DNA from: Ornithinibacillus gellani
GTDB lineage: Bacteria; Bacillota; Bacilli; Bacillales; Amphibacillaceae
NCBI RefSeq assembly: GCF_003730295.1
Contig: NZ_QTSZ01000021.1
Span: forward strand, 1-49,333
Reading direction: 5' to 3'
Length of the DNA: 49,333 bases
Under the pieces are notes generated by a model, which was not told the DNA's origin, searched no databases, and worked only from the letters and a program-made list of their open reading frames with translations. Both the position numbers and the translations under genes were made by a program. This document shows, piece after piece, positions 29,901-38,657 of the stretch; position 1 is the stretch's first letter; every line of letters begins with the position of its first letter.

Positions 29901-30499
29901 TCATCATCAAATAATTCTATACGAACGGGAAACTTCTCCGTAATCGGATAAATATCAATAATACCACCACGTCGGCTAAATTCACCTGGTGTTGTTACCA
30001 TGGACGCATGCTCATAGCCCATTTCAACAAGCGAAGTTAAATAACTATCCAGCTGGATGGATTCTCCTGTTTTCAATGGGAGCTGATATTTACTCCAATA
30101 GCTCGGAGGGGGGAGCATCCGTTTCACCGCAGCAACTGGAGCAATTAAAATACCGGATTGCTGGTCCGTCCAATTCATTAATGCTTCCATACGCTGACTC
30201 TTTAACTCAGGACTTGCTACAGCGATATCGGAGGCAATTAGCTCATTCACAGGATAAAGATGGACATGCTCCTCACCAATAATAGCTGCCAAATCATCAT
30301 GCAGCTGCTGAGCTTGAACCAACTGATAGGTCAATAGCAAAATTGGCCGGTTAGCAGATTCATGGATTACAGAAACGAGCAGGCTTCTGGATACGCCAGA
30401 TAATCCAGCGGCAAGCTGCTCCTTCATCCCCGAATCAATCCCATTTACGATGGATTGAACATCTTCTTTTGATTGTAAATAACCTAATATGCCTTTCAT
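26972..30499 (-). CDS. mfd: Transcription-repair coupling factor Mfd
   Basis: Displaces RNA polymerase stalled at DNA lesions and recruits UvrA. The 1175 aa match the family length. Order: UvrB-like N-terminal domains (about 1-340), RNA-polymerase interaction domain (about 485-560), SF2 translocase core with Walker A VGYGKTEVA near residue 648 and Walker B DEEQRFG near residue 751, motif VI QLRGRVGRS, and the C-terminal TRCF domain. GGAGG lies 7 nt before the ATG. Confidence 0.99.
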   Translation of the reverse strand: MKGILGYLQSKEDVQSIVNGIDSGMKEQLAAGLSGVSRSLLVSVIHESANRPILLLTYQLVQAQQLHDDLAAIIGEEHVHLYPVNELIASDIAVASPELKSQRMEALMNWTDQQSGILIAPVAAVKRMLPPPSYWSKYQLPLKTGESIQLDSYLTSLVEMGYEHASMVTTPGEFSRRGGIIDIYPITEKFPVRIELFDDEVDSIRFFDAETQRSLDQVEELMIGPATELLLTPEDRVKGSQRLETALAQTLKKMKVSEAKQALAEVIEHDLAKWNEQASFKELYKYIGFFYEQPASLLDYLPKNGIVVLDEMSRLQETAQHLDVEEAEWYSSLLESNQMVQGSHFSFDWQTLWDGMKHQRIYMSVFLRHIPNTQPQNIINFSSRAMQEFHGQMPLFKNELTRWEKSDTSVIVFVPNEARATKVQSILADYDMEFDVADQLSLPLERPTVAVGTFQTGIELPMHKLAIITENELFKKKTKRPRRQQKLSNAERIKNYQELKIGDYVVHVNHGIGKYVGIETLVVNEKHQDYMLIKYSGDDKLFVPIDQIDLVQKFVGSEGKEPRLYKLGGSEWAKVKRKVQSSVEDIADDLIKLYAEREARKGFAFSEDTELQKEFDAAFPYQETDDQLRCIEEIKQDMQKERPMDRLLCGDVGYGKTEVAIRAAFKAVADGKQVALLVPTTILAQQHYETILERFQDQPVSVGLLSRFRTKKQQKETIDGLRKGLVDIVIGTHRLLSKDVQFKDLGLLIVDEEQRFGVKHKEKIKQLKTNVDVLTLTATPIPRTLHMSMLGVRDLSVIETPPENRFPIQTYVLEYNPILVREAIEREMARGGQVFFLYNRVENIDRVARDIGMLVPNAKIAIAHGQMNETELENVIFGFLEGEFDVLVSTTIIETGVDIPNVNTLIVSHADRMGLSQLYQLRGRVGRSNRVAYAYFTYQKDKVLTEIAEKRLQAIKEFTELGSGFKIAMRDLSIRGAGNLLGAQQHGFIDSVGFDMYSQMLKDAIDARKEGKELTEIMPFEPELALAVDAYIPEDYIPDEKQKIDMYKQFQAITEVQDVMELQEELVDRFGDYPEEVAHLFEVTTLKIAAKKERVETVTERGNKIEILLEADRSQQVDGAKLFELANAYGRHVLLGTEQSKLKATFQFSKETAFSRYETVQGFIEKLNTVNRQVG

Positions 30500-30785
30500 T
30501 TTGAATCCTCCATATGTATAAAATGCTCGTAGCTCTGTAAGCTTACCCGCATATCGATTTAAAAAACGTATGTCCAGCCTGCTGCTAATTGGCTTGTCAA
30601 TGAAGACTTATCAGAACAGACTGGCCTTATACAGTTCAAGCAAGCCCAAAAATGCTTTGGCCACTATAGCCAAAGCCTGTCAATCCTCGTTCTGGGACAT
30701 GGATAGCAACAGACAGATGGCATATGTTGTCATTTGACTAGACTTGCCCAAGCACTTGCAAGGTCTGTCGCTATGTGTGTGTATG
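30500..30785. other. mfd-fin intergenic region
   Basis: About 285 bp, containing the fin terminator (30648-30676) and, nearer mfd, AT-rich sequence without a convincing promoter. An unpaired TTGACA near 30596-30601 lacks a matching -10 at proper spacing. No gene seen. Confidence 0.5.
30648..30676 (-). terminator. Terminator downstream of fin
   Basis: Perfect 8-bp stem GCTTTGGC/GCCAAAGC (30654-30661, 30669-30676), 7-nt loop, then ATTTTT on the minus strand. It lies 110 bp past the fin stop. Confidence 0.8.
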
Positions 30786-31016
30786 TTATTGTATGAAAAA
30801 ATCCAGCTCATGATACTGCGGATATGCCCCTAGTGATTCCTGACAATTTTCACAAATCACTTGTAGATGGATTTCCCCATTTTCTTGATACTGAATCATT
30901 TCCTGCTTATCTTCTGGCGTTAATCGATCCCAGCCAAGTGCAGATACATCTACTTCCTGCTGTTTTAACTCACCAATGATATGCCCACAATGCCTGCATT
31001 TATAAATAATAGACAT
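30786..31016 (-). CDS. fin: Anti-sigma factor Fin (YabK)
   Basis: In B. subtilis Fin inhibits sigma-F and aids the switch to sigma-G in the forespore. The 76-aa zinc-ribbon protein carries CRHC near residues 7-10 and CENC near residues 55-58, the four expected zinc ligands. GAGGAGG lies shortly before the ATG. Position between pth and mfd is conserved. I found no convincing sigma-F promoter in the 145 bp upstream. Confidence 0.94.
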   Translation of the reverse strand: MSIIYKCRHCGHIIGELKQQEVDVSALGWDRLTPEDKQEMIQYQENGEIHLQVICENCQESLGAYPQYHELDFFIQ

Positions 31017-31161
31017 GCAGAAGAATCCTCCTCGGATATGTTAACCCTCCATCTATTGGCCGTTACCGATGGCGTATTACCATATTCACAACCGATAGAG
31101 TTGCGCTGTTACTATTAAAAAGCATACCCGAATCGCCTATATTTATACACGGTATCCCACA

Positions 31162-31719
31162 TCACTGATTATATTCATTCATAACTTCTAGGAACGGTTT
31201 GTCTAGCCATGTTTCACAAGCATCTGCAGCCTTTTTAATACTTTCAATGACGGCAGGCTGCTCATCCTTTGGAAAATTCCCAAGCACGTAATCAACGACA
31301 GGAATCGGCGTGTCTGGTCGACCAATCCCAATCCGCAATCGTTTGAAATCTTTTCCGACATGGGCAATTGTTGATTTAATACCATTATGCCCACCATGTC
31401 CGCCCTTTTGCCGCAAGCGAATTTTTCCAGTTGGTAAATCTAAATCATCGTACACAACGAGTACGTCAGCAATATCTATTTGATAAAAATCCATTAAAGG
31501 ACGAATCGATTCCCCAGATAAGTTCATATAAGTCTGAGGCTGCAGCAAAATAACCTTTTCGCCATTTAAATGCTCCATCGCAAACTGTCCGTTAAATTTC
31601 TTTTTATCCAAATTCCAGCCATGACGAAAAGCCAATTCCTCAATGACCATAAATCCGATATTATGCCGTGTTTGACGATATTTTCTTCCTGGATTTCCTA
31701 ACCCAACAATACATTTCAT
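31162..31719 (-). CDS. pth: Peptidyl-tRNA hydrolase
   Basis: Releases peptides from drop-off peptidyl-tRNA (spoVC in B. subtilis). The 185-aa enzyme has the catalytic histidine in RHNIGFMV near residue 20, the aspartate in VVYDDLDLP near residue 93 and the [11 protein letters not shown] motif near residue 110. The start is set to 31719: AAGGA lies 8 nt upstream and [11 protein letters not shown] matches the family N terminus. An in-frame ATG 18 nt earlier is less likely. Confidence 0.98.
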   Translation of the reverse strand: MKCIVGLGNPGRKYRQTRHNIGFMVIEELAFRHGWNLDKKKFNGQFAMEHLNGEKVILLQPQTYMNLSGESIRPLMDFYQIDIADVLVVYDDLDLPTGKIRLRQKGGHGGHNGIKSTIAHVGKDFKRLRIGIGRPDTPIPVVDYVLGNFPKDEQPAVIESIKKAADACETWLDKPFLEVMNEYNQ

Positions 31720-31804
31720 TGAACTCTTCCTTTGCATGAATTAGTATGCAGACGGCTTAAACAAATATGCCATTTTTCCATTTTTTCATAAAAAGCGGAT
31801 AAAA

Positions 31805-31849
31805 CAACAATCCCTCCTTTACGTAAAATCCTACGTTACAAAAGGAGGG
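31805..31849 (-). terminator. Terminator after ctc
   Basis: Arms CCCTCCTTT (31812-31820) and AAAGGAGGG (31841-31849) with an inner ACGTAAAATCCTACGT hairpin; T-rich sequence follows on the minus strand. It lies 30 bp past the ctc stop. Confidence 0.85.
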
Positions 31850-31880
31850 TTAATGCTGTCAAGCTGATTCATCAGCCATA

Positions 31881-32513
31881 TTATTCTTCGTCTTCATCCT
31901 CAGCGCCAACGAGTTCAGGCTCAGCCTGTGCATCTTCCTCAGAAGCAGGCTCAAGCTCTTCTTCTGTTGGTGCAAGTACGGTTGCAACAGTTGTATCTGC
32001 TTCTTCCAAGATTTCGTAAGCTGCAGCTTTAGGTAAATCTGCAACTGTAATGACATCACCAATGTTCAATTCAGCAACATCAACTGCAATTTCATCTGGA
32101 ATATCATTTGGCTTCGCACGTACGACAACCTCGAATAATGGCTGCTGTAAGATTCCGCCTTCCTTAGCGCCAACAGGCTCTCCATCCAAACGAACTGCAA
32201 CAGAAACATCCATCTCTTCTTTCATATCAACAATATAAAAGTCTACATGAACAAGATCATTTTTCACGGCATCCATCTGGTAATCATGCAGCATTACCTC
32301 GACTGGTTTACCGCCTTCCACATCTAATGTAATGATGGCGTTTCTACCTTCATCACGAACTGTTTTTAATAAATCAACACTATTTACCGCAATCGTTTGT
32401 GTATCCTTTTCTTTACCATATACAACTGCTGGTACATTACCTTCAAAACGTAATGCCTTCGTTGCAGAACCTCTTAAATCTTCACGTTTAACTGCCTTTA
32501 ATTTAATAGCCAT
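31881..32513 (-). CDS. rplY: General stress protein Ctc / 50S ribosomal protein L25
   Basis: TL5/L25-type protein that binds 5S rRNA in the ribosome. The 210 aa include an N-terminal L25 domain (1-92), a beta-barrel C domain (about 95-185) and a highly acidic tail (about 185-210, ending EDEDEE). GGAGG lies 8 nt before the ATG. In B. subtilis ctc is a sigma-B stress gene, and a sigma-B-like promoter lies about 50 bp upstream. Confidence 0.97.
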   Translation of the reverse strand: MAIKLKAVKREDLRGSATKALRFEGNVPAVVYGKEKDTQTIAVNSVDLLKTVRDEGRNAIITLDVEGGKPVEVMLHDYQMDAVKNDLVHVDFYIVDMKEEMDVSVAVRLDGEPVGAKEGGILQQPLFEVVVRAKPNDIPDEIAVDVAELNIGDVITVADLPKAAAYEILEEADTTVATVLAPTEEELEPASEEDAQAEPELVGAEDEDEE

Positions 32514-32557
32514 ATTTATTCATCCTCCAATTATAATTCCAGTCCATGTATTACATG

Positions 32558-32583
32558 TTAACCGTTTTTTATCTAAATGAAAC
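32558..32583 (-). promoter_or_regulatory. Candidate sigma-B promoter of ctc
   Basis: Minus-strand GTTTCA (32578-32583), 14-bp spacer, GGTTAA (32558-32563). Compared with the sigma-B pattern GTTTAA / GGGWAW, each half has one mismatch. The gene's known sigma-B control in B. subtilis supports the assignment. Confidence 0.6.
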
Positions 32584-32626
32584 CTTGTCCATCTGCATTT
32601 CGCTTTCAAATGCACTTTCAAAGCAA

Positions 32627-33580
32627 TCAATCAAATAATATACTAACGGATTGCATTTCGTGAACACGAATAATCGCCTCTCCAATTAATGGAGCAACTG
32701 ATAATGGGGTAATTTTATCTATTTTCTTTTCCTCTGGTAGCGGAATTGTATTTGTAATGACTAATTCCTTAATTTTCGAAGCTTGAATTCGTTCCATTGC
32801 TGGTCCAGAAAGAACTGGATGGGTACAGCATGCATAAACTTCCTTTGCCCCATTCTCTATCAATGCATTAGCAGCAAGTGTTATCGTACCCGCTGTATCA
32901 ATGATATCATCAATTAGGATCGCTGTTTTCCCTTCAATATTACCAACAATATTCATTACTTCAGCAACATTTGGGCGTGGTCTTCTTTTATCAATAATAC
33001 CAATTGGTGCCTTCAAGCGGTCAGCCATACGACGTGCACGTGTCACACCACCATGGTCTGGGGATACGACAACTAAATCGTCCAGCTGCATCTTTTTGAA
33101 GTAATCCGAAAGAATCGGCACACCTTGCAAGTGATCAATTGGCATATCAAAGAAACCTTGAATCTGCGGAGCGTGTAGATCCAATGTAATGGCTCGAGTT
33201 GCTCCTGCTGTTTCCAATAAGTTCGCCACAAGCTTTGCAGTAATTGGTTCTCTTGCACGTGCTTTTCGATCCTGACGAGCATATCCGAAGTATGGAATAA
33301 CAATATTAATGGACTTCGCTGAAGCGCGCTTTAGCGCATCAATCATAATAAGTAATTCCATAATATGTTTGTTGACTGGTGAACAAGTTGATTGTACCAC
33401 ATAAACGTCACAACCTCTAATGCTCTCCTCAATGTTAATCTGGATTTCGCCATCGCTGAATTCGGAAACTGAACATTTACCAAGTGTCGTTCCGATATGA
33501 CTAGCAATTTCTTCTGCCAGTGCCTGATTTGAATTCAAAGAAAATACTTTCAAAGATGAATCTTTGTAAGTGGATGCCAT
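32627..33580 (-). CDS. prs: Ribose-phosphate pyrophosphokinase
   Basis: Makes PRPP from ribose-5-phosphate and ATP, supplying purine, pyrimidine, histidine and NAD synthesis. It also supplies hpt and the PurR effector encoded nearby. The 317-aa class I enzyme has the PRPP motif [13 protein letters not shown] near residue 220 and the [13 protein letters not shown] flexible-loop region near residue 170. GGAGGG lies 8 nt before the ATG, 21 bp after glmU, so the two are co-transcribed. Confidence 0.98.
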   Translation of the reverse strand: MASTYKDSSLKVFSLNSNQALAEEIASHIGTTLGKCSVSEFSDGEIQINIEESIRGCDVYVVQSTCSPVNKHIMELLIMIDALKRASAKSINIVIPYFGYARQDRKARAREPITAKLVANLLETAGATRAITLDLHAPQIQGFFDMPIDHLQGVPILSDYFKKMQLDDLVVVSPDHGGVTRARRMADRLKAPIGIIDKRRPRPNVAEVMNIVGNIEGKTAILIDDIIDTAGTITLAANALIENGAKEVYACCTHPVLSGPAMERIQASKIKELVITNTIPLPEEKKIDKITPLSVAPLIGEAIIRVHEMQSVSILFD

Positions 33581-33601
33581 TAGAAAAACCCTCCGCTAAT
33601 C

Positions 33602-34975
33602 TTATAGTCTATTCTTTATTTTCGTTGCATAGCCTTCTTTATTTGACTGTCTACCACGCGCTACTGCCAATGCATCATCTGGCACATCCTTCGTGATAGT
33701 TGAGCCCGCCGCAACATAGGAACCTTTTCCGATAGTGACTGGTGCGATTAAATTAGAATTGCATCCTACAAATGCATCATCCTCAATCGTTGTTAAAAAT
33801 TTATTTTTTCCATCATAGTTCACTGTTATTGTACCACAACCGACATTCACATTGCTCCCCACATCTGCGTCCCCTATGTAGCTTAAGTGGGAAACCTTGC
33901 TATTTTCACCGATAGTAGTCTTCTTTATTTCAACAAAGTTACCAATCTTCGCCTCATCATGAATGTCTGATGCCGGACGAATATGTGTATACGGACCAAT
34001 GTTCACTCGCTTACCAATTTTACTATCTGCAGCAACACTATGGCGAATCGTTGTATACGCATCCACATAGCAATTGGTTATTTCACTATTTGGTCCAATC
34101 ACTGCATTGGATTCAATGACGGTATCTCCCGAAATCACGCAGCCTGGATGAATGACAACATCCTGACCTATCACAACACCGGGTTGAATATACGTTTGGT
34201 CCGGATCAATAATGGTCACTCCATTACGCATATGCTGTTCGTTCACACGTTGTTTCATTATTTTTTCAGCCTGTGCTAATGCGACCCGATCGTTTACACC
34301 CAGTGTCTCGTTTGCATCAGGAATCAAAAAGGCGCTAACCTTTCTCGACTGATTCTTTAATATTTCAATCACATCTGTAAGGTAATATTCACCTTGTGCA
34401 TTTTCATTAGATACATTTTGCAAAGCTTGGAAAAGCATTTCATTATCAAAGCAAAATGTTCCGGTATTGATTTCCTTCACACGCTTTTCTGACTCGGATG
34501 CATCCTTATGCTCTACAATTCGCTCTACATCTCCATCCGCATTACGGATGACGCGTCCATAACCGGTTGGGTCCGGCATCTCTGTCGTTAATACGGTAGC
34601 CTTGGATCCTTCACGCTCATGATGCTCCACAAGGGCAGCATAGGTTTCTTTCGTAATTAATGGCGTATCACCACAAACAACGACCGTCGTTCCTGATTTA
34701 TTTTTCAGAATTTCTTCCGCTTGAACAACCGCATGACCTGTACCCAGCTGTTCCTCCTGAAGCGCATATTTACTTTCATCACCAATATTTTCTTTTACCT
34801 GCTCTGCACCGTGACCTACGATTGTTACGACTTCACGAATACCAGCAGCTTTCACTTGTTCTATTACGTGTTTTACCATGGGACGTCCCATAACCGGATG
34901 AAGCACCTTATACAGCTTTGACTTCATTCTGGTTCCTTGCCCCGCTGCCAAAATGACAGCAAAACGTTCCGACAT
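33602..34975 (-). CDS. glmU: Bifunctional UDP-GlcNAc pyrophosphorylase / GlcN-1-P acetyltransferase
   Basis: Catalyses the last two steps to UDP-GlcNAc, the precursor of peptidoglycan and teichoic acids. The 457 aa consist of an N-terminal nucleotidyltransferase ([11 protein letters not shown] near residue 9, GDTPLI near 102) and a C-terminal left-handed beta-helix of hexapeptide repeats (about 250-440, [18 protein letters not shown]). GGAGG lies 7 nt upstream. It precedes prs in one operon. Confidence 0.99.
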   Translation of the reverse strand: MSERFAVILAAGQGTRMKSKLYKVLHPVMGRPMVKHVIEQVKAAGIREVVTIVGHGAEQVKENIGDESKYALQEEQLGTGHAVVQAEEILKNKSGTTVVVCGDTPLITKETYAALVEHHEREGSKATVLTTEMPDPTGYGRVIRNADGDVERIVEHKDASESEKRVKEINTGTFCFDNEMLFQALQNVSNENAQGEYYLTDVIEILKNQSRKVSAFLIPDANETLGVNDRVALAQAEKIMKQRVNEQHMRNGVTIIDPDQTYIQPGVVIGQDVVIHPGCVISGDTVIESNAVIGPNSEITNCYVDAYTTIRHSVAADSKIGKRVNIGPYTHIRPASDIHDEAKIGNFVEIKKTTIGENSKVSHLSYIGDADVGSNVNVGCGTITVNYDGKNKFLTTIEDDAFVGCNSNLIAPVTIGKGSYVAAGSTITKDVPDDALAVARGRQSNKEGYATKIKNRL

Positions 34976-35127
34976 GAGGAAACCTCCATTCTTTTATCCA
35001 TTATAAAATATATCTTAAATAAGTTTTCATTTCAATATATAGGCAGCCTACTTATCTATTTTACCAAATTGTTGTCAAACATGGCATACAGATGATAAAG
35101 AAATGAAATATAACCACATTTTATGGC

Positions 35128-35168
35128 AAAAAAAAGAAGACTAATCCATAGAGAGATTAGGCTTCTTT
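35128..35168 (-). terminator. Terminator after spoVG
   Basis: AAAGAAGaCTAATC (35133-35146) pairs with GATTAGgCTTCTTT (35155-35168), and a run of T follows on the minus strand. It lies 16 bp past the spoVG stop. Confidence 0.9.
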
Positions 35169-35183
35169 GTATTCGATTCCATT

Positions 35184-35480
35184 TTAGGATGCGCCCGCTT
35201 CTTCAAAGGCTACATTTTCCTCTGCTTCACCGGCACGGCGATATTCTTCCAAAACAGCATCTTGAATTTTAGCACGTGTGTTGGAATTAATCGGATGCGC
35301 GATATCTCTGAATTCACCATCTGGCGTACGCTTCGATGGCATGGCAACAAACAGTCCATTATTACCATCGATGACACGAATATCATGAACAACAAATTCA
35401 TCGTCCAATGTGATGGAGGCAATTGCCTTCATTCTTCCTTCCGTGTTGACTCGGCGTAATCTTACGTCGGTTACTTCCAT
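35184..35480 (-). CDS. spoVG: SpoVG, regulatory DNA/RNA-binding protein
   Basis: Small global regulator that affects asymmetric septation and cortex formation. The 98 aa are of normal length with the conserved core [20 protein letters not shown] near residue 45 and the DIAHPIN segment; the C-terminal tail is acidic. AGGTGG lies 9 nt before the ATG. A sigma-H promoter and AT-rich upstream element are preserved. The ridA/yabJ gene that lies between purR and spoVG in B. subtilis is absent. Confidence 0.98.
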   Translation of the reverse strand: MEVTDVRLRRVNTEGRMKAIASITLDDEFVVHDIRVIDGNNGLFVAMPSKRTPDGEFRDIAHPINSNTRAKIQDAVLEEYRRAGEAEENVAFEEAGAS

Positions 35481-35519
35481 GCTGATTCACCACCTTTATC
35501 CAATTGACTTACAGAACTA

Positions 35520-35547
35520 ATTCAACAAAACTTTTAAAAGTCCTGCT
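35520..35547 (-). promoter_or_regulatory. Sigma-H promoter of spoVG
   Basis: Minus-strand AGCAGGACTT (35538-35547) and GAAT (35520-35523), spaced as in the B. subtilis spoVG sigma-H promoter (AGGAWWW / GAAT). Upstream (35548-35585) is a very AT-rich block like the element bound by AbrB in B. subtilis. Confidence 0.85.
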
Positions 35548-35650
35548 AAAAATTTAAAAAAGTTTTATAATTTACAAATATATTTCATTTGGATGACACG
35601 ACTGAATGTTGGAAGTCACATTTATGACGCTTGAAACATGCCTGGATATA

Positions 35651-35682
35651 AAAAAAGAAACCTTTTCACGAAAAAAGATTCC
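35651..35682 (-). terminator. Terminator after purR
   Basis: On the minus strand, GAATCTTTT and AAAAGGTTTC form a stem with one bulge, followed by seven T (35651-35656 region). Moderately strong, 35 bp past the purR stop. Confidence 0.7.
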
Positions 35683-35716
35683 TTCATCCTCTACCCATCA
35701 TTGCAACATTCTATTA

Positions 35717-36529
35717 TTATTTTTGATAACTGCCTGGAATGACTTCTATTTGCTTCGTTTTCATATCTACATTTGATATTTTCACAAGTGATAGATAATC
35801 CTCTACCATTCGTTCGTCCTCTTCATCATCCGCTTCTGCCAGTACACCAATTGCCTTTACATTGGCCTGAAATTCTTCCAAAAGGCTAACCATACCGGAA
35901 ATTGTGCCGCCTGCCTTCATAAAATCATCAATGACACAAACATTGGCGCCTTCCTTAAGGCTGCGCTTTGCCAATACCATGGACTGAATTTTACGTGACG
36001 ACCCGGAAACATAATTGATACTTACAGAGGTTCCTTCTGTTACCTTGGGATCCCTACGTACCGTTACAACCGGCACCTCCAAGAAAGAGGCGACTGCATA
36101 AGCGAGTGGTATCCCTTTCGTTTCAACCGTAATAACCGCATCTAATTCCAAGTCGGAAAATTTCGAGGCAAATAGCCGACCAATATTTCGAATGGTGTTC
36201 GGTTCGCCGAGCAAATCACTCATATATAAATATCCTCCAGGTAAGACCCTGGCAGGATCCTCTAATCGCTTGCATAATGCTGCAATAAACTGCTCGCCAT
36301 CCTTTTCTGGAACCTTTGGAATAAAGCTGACACCACCACTTGAACCTGCTACCCGATTTAAGTAACCCTGTCCGATTTGTCGAAACACTTCATCAACAAT
36401 ATCCAGATCCTCGCTAATGGAAGCTTTTCCAACTCCAAAACGCTTTGAAAAATAGGTAAGACTCTCTTGAATATTTGGATTTTCCAAAAAATAATTCGTT
36501 AAAGCGACCAATCGATGGCTTCTTTTCAT
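35717..36529 (-). CDS. purR: Pur operon repressor PurR
   Basis: PRPP-responsive repressor of purine genes in low-GC Gram-positives. The 270 aa comprise an N-terminal winged helix (1-75, LTYFSKRFGVGKASISEDL) and a phosphoribosyltransferase-like effector domain with the PRPP motif CVIDDFMKAGGT near residue 198. AGAGGTG precedes the ATG. The neighbour ispE lies 66 bp upstream. Lacking its usual partner yabJ, it is followed directly by spoVG. Confidence 0.97.
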   Translation of the reverse strand: MKRSHRLVALTNYFLENPNIQESLTYFSKRFGVGKASISEDLDIVDEVFRQIGQGYLNRVAGSSGGVSFIPKVPEKDGEQFIAALCKRLEDPARVLPGGYLYMSDLLGEPNTIRNIGRLFASKFSDLELDAVITVETKGIPLAYAVASFLEVPVVTVRRDPKVTEGTSVSINYVSGSSRKIQSMVLAKRSLKEGANVCVIDDFMKAGGTISGMVSLLEEFQANVKAIGVLAEADDEEDERMVEDYLSLVKISNVDMKTKQIEVIPGSYQK

Positions 36530-36595
36530 TACTTCACCTCTAAAAACCGAATGATTGCTATAAATATAACATCAATATATGGTTTTAAGCAAGAA

Positions 36596-37447
36596 CTAAC
36601 CTAAAATACGTACCGCGTATACCTCATGACAAAAACCACGCATTCCATTATAAATCCGTTGTGCCTTGGACTCATGTTCCACTAGCCCGTAAATCGTTGG
36701 GCCGCTCCCACTCATTAACACACCATTTGCACCAGCATCACGCATCTTGTCCTTTATTCGTCCTACCTCGGGATGTAAAGCTAAGGTCACATGTTCCAGC
36801 ACATTACCGATGGATTGACATAGCTTGGTAAAATCGTGAGCATGAAGTGACTCCATCAATCTTGCCGTGTTTGGATGAGTGAGTTGGTCTAATTCCAGCT
36901 GTTGAAAAATCGTTCTGGAAGATACACCAATATTCGGTTTCGCAAGTACAACCCAGCACGGAGGTGGTGTTGGCAAAGGCTCTATTCTCTCTCCGCGGCC
37001 AGTAACCATTGCGGTTTTTCCATAAATACAAAATGGAATATCTGAACCAATTGTCGCACCAAGTGAAGCGAGCTCATCCTCAGGGATTTCCAATGACCAC
37101 ATTCGGTTTAATCCCCTTAACACTGCTGCGGCATCTGTACTGCCACCGCCAAGCCCTGCAGATACCGGGATACTTTTTTCAATCCGAATATGGACTCCCT
37201 TCGTAATCCTATACGCTTTTTTCAGTGCATCTGCAGCCTTATATGCCAGATTCCGCTCATCATTCGGCACATAACGACTCCATAATGAAACTTTGATTTG
37301 GTCCTCTTCTAAAGCATATAGCTCTATCCGATCGGCCAAATCAATCGTCGTCATTACCATTTCTACATTGTGGTAGCCATCTGGGCGTTTATCCAGCACA
37401 TCCAGTGATAAATTTATTTTTGCCGGAGCCTTTTCAAAACAAACCAT
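36596..37447 (-). CDS. ispE: 4-diphosphocytidyl-2-C-methyl-D-erythritol kinase
   Basis: GHMP-family kinase of the non-mevalonate isoprenoid pathway. The 283-aa protein has [10 protein letters not shown] at the N terminus, the ATP loop [15 protein letters not shown] near residue 95 and the C-terminal MSGSGPT motif. The start is ATG 37447: AGGTG lies 6 nt upstream. The in-frame GTG at 37456 overlaps that ribosome site. Confidence 0.97.
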   Translation of the reverse strand: MVCFEKAPAKINLSLDVLDKRPDGYHNVEMVMTTIDLADRIELYALEEDQIKVSLWSRYVPNDERNLAYKAADALKKAYRITKGVHIRIEKSIPVSAGLGGGSTDAAAVLRGLNRMWSLEIPEDELASLGATIGSDIPFCIYGKTAMVTGRGERIEPLPTPPPCWVVLAKPNIGVSSRTIFQQLELDQLTHPNTARLMESLHAHDFTKLCQSIGNVLEHVTLALHPEVGRIKDKMRDAGANGVLMSGSGPTIYGLVEHESKAQRIYNGMRGFCHEVYAVRILG

Positions 37448-37553
37448 CCCCGTCACCTACTTTTAAATGTACATAAATTGTATCATAATAAAAAAATGCA
37501 AGCGACTGCCAGCCAGTATCCGAAAATCACGGGAATCCGGTCTTTTTTTCAAC

Positions 37554-37593
37554 AAAAAAGCCTGCAGAGAAGGGTGTATCTTCTCTGCAGGCT
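37554..37593 (-). terminator. Terminator after sspF
   Basis: Perfect 14-bp stem, arms 37559-37572 and 37580-37593 (AGCCTGCAGAGAAG and complement), with a 7-nt loop and TTTTTT on the minus strand. One of the strongest terminators in the window. Confidence 0.95.
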
Positions 37594-37606
37594 GTGGACG
37601 GTCCAA

Positions 37607-37789
37607 TTATTGTCCGCCTTTTTGCTGCATGCTTTGCTCGGCTATTTCTATTGCACGTTTTACCATGTTTCCAGCATCCCTTGCCTTGATGCCTCCCCAG
37701 CCTTCCTGCTGCACCGTGTCGTAGAATCCTAACTCTTTTGCAATTTCTTCTTTCAACTGGTCCGACATAATTCCTCGACGTCTAGCCAT
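37607..37789 (-). CDS. sspF: Small acid-soluble spore protein SspF (alpha/beta type)
   Basis: DNA-binding spore protein that protects forespore DNA. The 60-aa sequence has the alpha/beta SASP blocks [14 protein letters not shown] and [25 protein letters not shown] 37789 has GGGGGAGG 7 nt upstream; longer upstream codons have no ribosome site. Expression from sigma-G is expected, but the upstream CAT-type boxes (for example CATTCTC near 37844) are imperfect and lack a clear -35. Confidence 0.96.
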   Translation of the reverse strand: MARRRGIMSDQLKEEIAKELGFYDTVQQEGWGGIKARDAGNMVKRAIEIAEQSMQQKGGQ

Positions 37790-37896
37790 GAAAGAACCTC
37801 CCCCTTCTGTCAAGCATTCTAACGACACGCTTAGTTTGCGCAGGGAGAATGGTTTTAACCTATGTTTACGTATGTAAAACTTGGCAGTATGAAGCA

Positions 37897-38247
37897 TTAG
37901 CTGAAATCATATTGCTTTAAAATGCTCTCCAGCTTCAAACCAAGGCCAATACTTCCTTCTATTTTTAATTTCCCCGTCATAAATGCTGTCGTACTATTTA
38001 AATCGCCAATTAAAAATTTCCGAAAATACTTCTCTTTCATTTTTAATTTACACCCTGCCGTCTCAACGACCGTATCATGGACGGTGAAGCTCCCGTCTTT
38101 AAAAACAAGCTGGTAGGTGACATCTGCATCTGTGACGTGAAATTCATACACGGCTTCTAATGACTTATATGGTTCCGGATTACTTTTTAAGTTCTGTGCT
38201 ATATCTGCTTTTAATTCCTCTAATGTTAGTTGATCGATTCTCCCCAT
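37897..38247 (-). CDS. SCP2-domain (sterol-carrier-like) protein, function unknown
   Basis: A 116-aa protein consisting of a single SCP2 lipid-binding fold, with the typical C-terminal pattern [19 protein letters not shown] followed by [14 protein letters not shown]. Such domains bind fatty acyl or other hydrophobic ligands. No signal peptide or membrane segment is seen, so it is probably cytoplasmic. AAGGGG lies 8 nt before the ATG. It sits between the veg terminator and sspF, where B. subtilis has no gene. It could share sspF's transcript and thus be made in the forespore; this is inference. Confidence 0.85.
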   Translation of the reverse strand: MGRIDQLTLEELKADIAQNLKSNPEPYKSLEAVYEFHVTDADVTYQLVFKDGSFTVHDTVVETAGCKLKMKEKYFRKFLIGDLNSTTAFMTGKLKIEGSIGLGLKLESILKQYDFS

Positions 38248-38300
38248 TCACAATTCCCCTTTTTACACGTAATTTATAGAAAGCAATATCCTTAAATAAT

Positions 38301-38338
38301 AAAAAAACAGAGTAGTAAACATGTTGTTTACTACTCTG
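38301..38338 (-). terminator. Terminator after veg, overlapping its stop codon
   Basis: Perfect 13-bp stem CAGAGTAGTAAAC/GTTTACTACTCTG (38308-38320, 38326-38338) with a 5-nt loop and seven T on the minus strand. The veg stop TAG (38331-38333) is inside the stem. Confidence 0.95.
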
Positions 38339-38594
38339 CGATTGCTGCCTTGTTTCTGTCATCCATGAAGCTTAATTCAACTGATTCTGTCAGTACGTCC
38401 GCATAGCTGTATGAAACACGTTCGAATGCATTTTCGTCTTGATCCAATTCAACAACGAAGACAGAAGGGTACGTTTCTGCAAGTGTACCGGAACGCTCAA
38501 TCGTTTTTCTTCTGCCACCATTGGCTTTCAACTTTAAACGTCTGCCAATACGACCTTCAAGACCTTGCTTAATTTCGAGTAATGTTTTTGCCAC
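38331..38594 (-). CDS. veg: Veg protein
   Basis: Small, highly expressed protein that stimulates biofilm formation in B. subtilis by countering the SinR repressor. The 87 aa are nearly family-identical in the core [16 protein letters not shown] and [18 protein letters not shown]. The start is GTG (38594), with AGGTGG about 6 nt upstream, giving the conserved AKTL N terminus. It has two upstream promoters and an overlapping terminator. Confidence 0.96.
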   Translation of the reverse strand: MAKTLLEIKQGLEGRIGRRLKLKANGGRRKTIERSGTLAETYPSVFVVELDQDENAFERVSYSYADVLTESVELSFMDDRNKAAIAE

Positions 38595-38617
38595 TAGACT
38601 CCACCTCACTATATACT

Positions 38618-38646
38618 ACTATAACATATGCTTGTTTAACGGTCAA
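38618..38646 (-). promoter_or_regulatory. veg promoter, proximal
   Basis: Minus-strand TTGACC (38641-38646), 17-bp spacer, TATAGT (38618-38623), close to consensus. The -10 is about 25 bp before the veg start. With the distal copy it forms a tandem pair, as in B. subtilis veg. Confidence 0.85.
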
Positions 38647-38657
38647 ATAAAATCTAT

